Below are positions 59,591 to 64,000 of a stretch of DNA of 64,000 bases, piece after piece. Below the pieces are notes generated by a model, which saw only the letters and a list, made by a program, of their open reading frames with translations, was not told the DNA's origin and searched no databases. The DNA comes from Cymodocea nodosa (Eukaryota; Streptophyta; Magnoliopsida; Alismatales; Cymodoceaceae): the NCBI GenBank assembly GCA_036874045.1, contig JAZBRI010000011.1:14030001-14094000 (forward strand), in the 5' to 3' direction. The translations under genes were made by a program, and so were the position numbers. How positions within the stretch are numbered: position 1 is the stretch's first letter; each line of letters begins with the position of its first letter.

Positions 59591-62442
59591 TTAATTAAAC
59601 AGACTGCCAGTAGCTATGCCCCCTTGCCGAAGTTCCCTCTGGCGTTGCTCTTCAAGAGGGTCTGGACTCTTCATGACTCTCTTTAAACGCCTACATAGAT
59701 TAAAAAAGGGATTTTCTAAGTAGAAAAAAACATTTTCCTTTTGTAACCGGTAAGAAAATATCATAGCCAAGATACCTGTCCTGAGCATGCACAGCAGGAA
59801 AAGTTGGCATGAAGTCCTTAGTTTTTGGAAGAGGAACCTCAGTAAACCATTCATGTTTTAGGGCTTCCTCTGCTGATATTCTCTGCATGAAAATTATAAA
59901 TGGAAACTTAACCAAGGGTTCCTTTTTAAGGAACAAAAAAATAGATAAAGCAAGTCCATCATATCTAAATTTAATAAAGTACCTTCTTTGGGTCATATGT
60001 CAAAAGCTTGTTCAACAGGTCAAATCCTTTTTCTGATAAGGTTGGGCGTCCTGAGAATGATGTAGGTGGAAATTTTTCCCTTAGCGTATTATACCTGTAA
60101 CAGGAATATTAAAATTGGTAAATATGTAGGAGAGAGACACTTCCTTATATTGAACTTTCCATCAAAGCTAACGAGACCTTTTCCAGGATCAACAAATTTC
60201 AAAGCCAACAAAATGATGGCAACTTCAAGAAGTCTTTTTCATTTATCTTGAAAAATAATTGTAAAAGGTTATCATGAGGAAATTGAAGTAATGGGACTCA
60301 AGACTTACGGATGCTTGACGAATTTAGCTTTCACACCAGGCAATTTTGGGAAACCAGGCCAAATCTTTCCATTTGGTGTCCCAAGAACTCTGAAAATCTG
60401 CACATAAGAAACAATCGGGCAATGTCTAATTAAGCAACATGATGGAAAAAATAAGACAATAGAAAACTACAGGCTAAGTATGACTAGAAGATACCTTATC
60501 AAGCTGATCAAATTCAGTTTTTCCATTGAATAGTGGTTCCTTGGCCAATAGTTCTGCCATAATACATCCCAATGACCACATATCTACGGCAGTAGAATAC
60601 TCCTTGGCACCAAGTAAAAGTTCAGGCGACCTACATTAAAAAATAAACTAAAATGATGAACAATCATACCACCAATCTACCAGGCTTCTACAAAGGAAAC
60701 AATGCAAACAGATGAATAAAATACAGGAATGAAGCACACCTGTACCACAAAGTAACCACCAAATGAGTATATCGCTTCAAAGGGCTTCCATATTGTCGAG
60801 AAAGTCCAAAATCACAAATCTTCAGCTCACCACGGTTATTAAATAGAAGATTAGAAGTCTTGAGATCCCTGAGGGAGAAAGCTAAAATATCAGCACTGAA
60901 TTTAGTAACAAGAGAAAAAGTTAATACAATTGACAATGATTCAAGGATGTGACAACAAGGCACACACCGATGAAGCACCCAATTATCATGTAGGTATTTG
61001 ACACCCTCCAATAATTGTAGCATTAAACACTTGACTTCACTCTGACTAAACCGCTGCTTCATTGACTCCATCAGACCTTTAAGGTTATGTTCCATATATT
61101 CCATAACCATAAAAATGCTATCTAAACTGCTTCCCACAACAACTTCTTTGACATCTACGATAGAAGGGTGATGGAAGGACAATAAAATATTTATTTCCCT
61201 TAAAGATGTTAAAGGAAAACCTTCTGTCTCTTTTTCCATCTTGACTTTCTTTAATGCTACTATTTCCCCTGTCTTCTTGTCCTTAGCTCTGTACACAACA
61301 CCATAAGTTCCTTCATCTATTTTATTCAACCTCTCAAATTCATCAACACTTCTACAGCCTTGCAACATGTTAATGTTTCTTTGTGGTGGTTGTGACTGAG
61401 CTGGAGTTGTAGTCATAATATCTTCATCACTGATGTATACGTCTGATTCATCATCAATGAATTTCTTGTCAACATCAACCCCATCAACATCCATGTGATC
61501 ATTTCTGTCAATTTCATGTTCACTGTTGCCTTCAGCTCCAAAGCCAGAAATCCCAGTCTCAGCACCATCCAAGTTTTCTCTAGTGCCTCCATCTCCAGAC
61601 TCAGGTGTTGGCACTTTCTTATTTAACACTGTTGATGCACTTGGAAGTGCAGCCCCTGTACCTCTCTTTCTCTTTGCATCACTTTCCTCATCCTCAGAGA
61701 AATCGTCATCATCTGCCCACCGCGAGGCTGATATGTTCCTTGCTGGTAAATAGTCTTCATCTTCCTCCACCTCTCCAGGCTCCTTCCTGTTGTTTGACTT
61801 CTGATCTTGTTGAAACTCTGGGATCGTGTATGAATTCGGTGGAGATGTATCTTCCTTTAGTATGGCTGTCTCCCTAGAATTCAATGGCACAAAACCTTCA
61901 GGAAGTGGGGGAGGTGGAGGAAGTGAAACACCATCCACTGACTCAGTTTCTCTCTTGCGAGGAGTTGCACTAGATCGTTTCACATCATCCCTATCCCACA
62001 CAATGGGAGAGAATTTCCTCTTATACACCGGCGGTGTTGAAGCTTCCATCTTTACGTCCATAACACCATTACTAACCATCTTTGACTGGGGATCGTCGGG
62101 ATCATCCGAACCACTTCCGCTAGATAATTCGCCCGGCTCCCTGTCGACTGGCCCACCTACAATATGCCCCCTTTTATCAAACCTCGTATTCCCACTGTCA
62201 CCACTCGAACTACTTGTACTCGAGGAGGACAACCTATGAAAACCGTTCATCGTCGCCCTCTTAGCTTCCCTGGTCCTAATCCTAACCTTATCCACATGAT
62301 CACGCCTATCCCTCTCCTTTTCCCTGTCACCATCCCGATTTCTGTCCCTATGCAACTCCCTCTTCCTGGAAACACCAATATCGGCCTCCCGAACCCTAAA
62401 GTCCTTGTTCTCAAGGAAGCCACCATGTCGCCCAGCAGCCAT
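59591..62442 (-). CDS. CDKG2: Cyclin-dependent kinase G (PLTSLRE, CDK11-like), 7 exons
   Basis: Nuclear Ser/Thr kinase, plant counterpart of CDK10/11; family members work with L-type cyclins in pre-mRNA splicing, flowering and meiotic pairing. Exons: 62442-60968, 60868-60740, 60630-60495, 60397-60309, 60094-59983, 59882-59776, 59690-59591; 2148 bases, 715 aa. ATG at 62442 gives the typical MAAGRHGG start; the upstream in-frame extension has no ATG. Residues 1-365 are disordered: RD/KE-rich (30-60), Ser-rich (71-83), Pro run PPPPPLPEG (175-183), acidic (224-255), with basic RKR/KRKR clusters. Kinase domain from about 369: [14 protein letters not shown]398, the cyclin-binding PLTSLRE (410-416), HRDLKTSN with D493, DFG at 511-513, [20 protein letters not shown]. 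The C-terminus [12 protein letters not shown] is family-typical. Intron 1 (60967-60869, 99 bases) splits the HRD triad and has no in-frame stop. All introns are GT-AG. Confidence 0.95.
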
Positions 62443-62900
62443 TGACAAAACTCTAGAAACTGTAATCTCAGGTGGCTCACAAAAAATAAAGAACCTAGAA
62501 TTCGTAGGAATCACCAGAACTCACAGCAACTGGCCCACCTCCAGATCAATAGTACCCGTGAAATTCCAATAATGGGAACGGCGAAACCCTAGAAAGTGGA
62601 TGGTTGAAATAAATATGGTTGTCTTGAGGAGATTTACCAGACAGTAGAGAAGAAGAAGGACGAGGAGGACGCCGCCACCGCAGTATGCTCGGTTCTGCAC
62701 CAGATCGGAGGAGAGAGAGAGAGAGAGAGAGAGCAAATGGTACGACGGGGAGAGAGGGAACGCAACGAAGTATCGATAGATGTTTCGACCGAAGGAAAGT
62801 ACGCTGTTCGCTCGCGTTGGGACGGGACGGGACGGATCGGATCGGATCTATCGCATCCGAATACATGCGGCGGACGGTAGCTCGTGAAGCTTGAGAAAAG
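62443..62900 (-). other. CDKG leader and promoter region
   Basis: GC-balanced sequence directly upstream of the kinase ATG. On the minus strand ctgtctg/gtaaatc near 62636 looks like a donor, so a leader intron ending near 62500 is possible. It contains the (GA)n tract and, on the plus strand, repeats of gggac/ggatc near 62820-62850. Confidence 0.35.
62709..62733. repeat. (GA)n microsatellite in CDKG leader
   Basis: About twelve GA dinucleotides on the plus strand, which is (CT)n in the sense of the kinase gene. CT-rich leaders are common in plant genes and can influence expression; that is general knowledge, not shown here. Confidence 0.9.
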
Positions 62901-64000
62901 CAATTTTCTCCGCTTTTGTTATTGGATACAAATGTTTTTAAGAAAAATCTCTTATTGGAAGATAAAATGTTAGAAAAGTTAGAAGATTATTTATGCATAT
63001 AGGATTTCTGAGATATTTATTATAATCTTTTTAAAATATAAAAGAAAATCGATTTCTAGAAATCAAAGTCTTCTCCTTCGAAATTTAAAAAATCAATCCT
63101 CTATGACCATGCCTTTTCTGTGTCTCAAATCCTTTGAACTATCATTTTCCTCAATTACTGCATATTTTTCGTATCTCCTTCCTTCATTCTTACGATCGAC
63201 TGCTCATCCCTTCCTCTTTATAGTTTGCTAATCTATTTTATCTTTCTTAGCAACTAACTGCTTTCTCTCATTGTACGATCTCGATCGCCTCTTCTCTTTG
63301 TTGGATTTTATGACTTTTTTGTTAATTAACCTCGGGCGTCAACTCATCTTGCTTTAAATTAAATATATCTTAAAAATACTAGAGATTTAAATATGTTATT
63401 CATCAACCAAGGGTAATGATTTACTGTTCTAAATAGTCAAGCGACCAATAGAATCGTGATTCTTCTCCAACTTGCACTGCTTTGCTTGCTCGTTATTGAA
63501 GCAACTTCTCATTCTCTGTTCAAATTTCCACATGAGTCTGTGAATCAGGTATGTTACCATATCTACATTGTTATTCTTCTCTTTTCGCTTCCTCCACCTG
63601 ATTCTTTATCTGTGAATCAGTTCTTTGCATGACCCCATAAATCAATTGAAGTTAGCATTGCATTGGGTTGTATTCTTTTTATTACTATTACATAGGCTCA
63701 AATAATATTCTTGATGTCAATAAATAATCTGTTTCCTCTAAACTAGTTGTTTATTTACTTTTGGTCCAGTCTCGCCATCTGTGTGTCAGTCACCTCAAGA
63801 AGGAGGAGGAAGAAGGGGAGGACATGTTAGGTAAAACATGCATGCATTTGTGCTACAAGGGGAAGATAGATTTCTAGCTATATACACACACAAAACAGTA
63901 AAGGAATCGAGAGTTGGATGGAGATTTTAAAGTATACATGAGTCGAAACTGATGGCCACGGATTTATGAAATTGGGAAGTAGGAAATCAAATAAAACATG
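62901..64000. other. Right edge of the window
   Basis: AT-rich, then more mixed beyond 63060. A possible donor (tgaatcag/gtatgtt near 63549) could mark a leader exon of a plus-strand gene outside the window, but no coding sequence supports it. Confidence 0.3.

Noticed and set aside
60688..60739. Continuation of the kinase frame beyond exon 2
   Set aside because: It reads into intron 2; splicing at 60740 restores WYRSPELLL, so the read-through end is not the normal protein.
62443..62514. Upstream extension of the CDKG start
   Set aside because: It would start at GTG; ATG at 62442 gives the family-typical MAAGRHGG start.
1..64000. tRNA, rRNA, CRISPR, operon or phage features
   Set aside because: The window is plant nuclear DNA; no cloverleaf, rRNA or array was recognised by eye. 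A tRNAscan-SE/Infernal run would be needed to exclude small RNAs.

Overview
This is nuclear DNA of a flowering plant, most likely a non-grass commelinid monocot (palm or Zingiberales type). Genes have many GT-AG introns and TATA boxes, AT-rich introns and spacers contrast with very GC-rich exons (LOX last exon, PAC1), and decayed plant LINEs are common. The lineage call is an inference from gene style, not from a species marker.

Left to right: (1) 336-3930, minus strand, a three-exon gene for a 145-aa coiled-coil plant protein of unknown function, with one GC-AG intron; (2) 5.3-11 kb, gene-free AT-rich DNA with six G-boxes and a 28-base C run; (3) 11169-15139, plus strand, a nine-exon plastid 13-lipoxygenase of the LOX3/4/6 type (912 aa, all iron ligands present); (4) 17066-17818, plus strand, PAC1, proteasome alpha-type 4, intronless coding region behind a leader intron; (5) 21205-33488, plus strand, COP9 signalosome subunit 3, eleven exons over 12.3 kb, one intron carrying a dead RTE-type LINE; (6) 34779-40671, plus strand, a peroxisomal 4-coumarate-CoA-ligase-like enzyme (558 aa, ends SKL); (7) 41848-47220, plus strand, a four-exon DUF3537 seven-pass membrane protein (435 aa), a plant relative of insect gustatory/odorant receptors; (8) 47.2-59.6 kb, gene-free, holding decayed L1 and RTE LINEs and tandem repeats; (9) 59591-62442, minus strand, a CDKG-type (PLTSLRE) cyclin-dependent kinase, seven exons, 715 aa.

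The exon-intron models were joined by hand; every joined coding sequence closes in frame with consensus splice sites. The gene order is more informative than any single gene. LOX, 4CL-like, DUF3537 and CDKG are also neighbours in Arabidopsis, as far as I recall: LOX6-DUF3537-CDKG2 on chromosome 1 and 4CL-like-CDKG1 on chromosome 5. The window therefore looks like an unfractionated version of a block older than the monocot-eudicot split. LOX and the peroxisomal ligase could act at the first and late steps of jasmonate synthesis, and CSN3 and PAC1 belong to the ubiquitin-proteasome machinery used in jasmonate perception; that functional link is only an inference.
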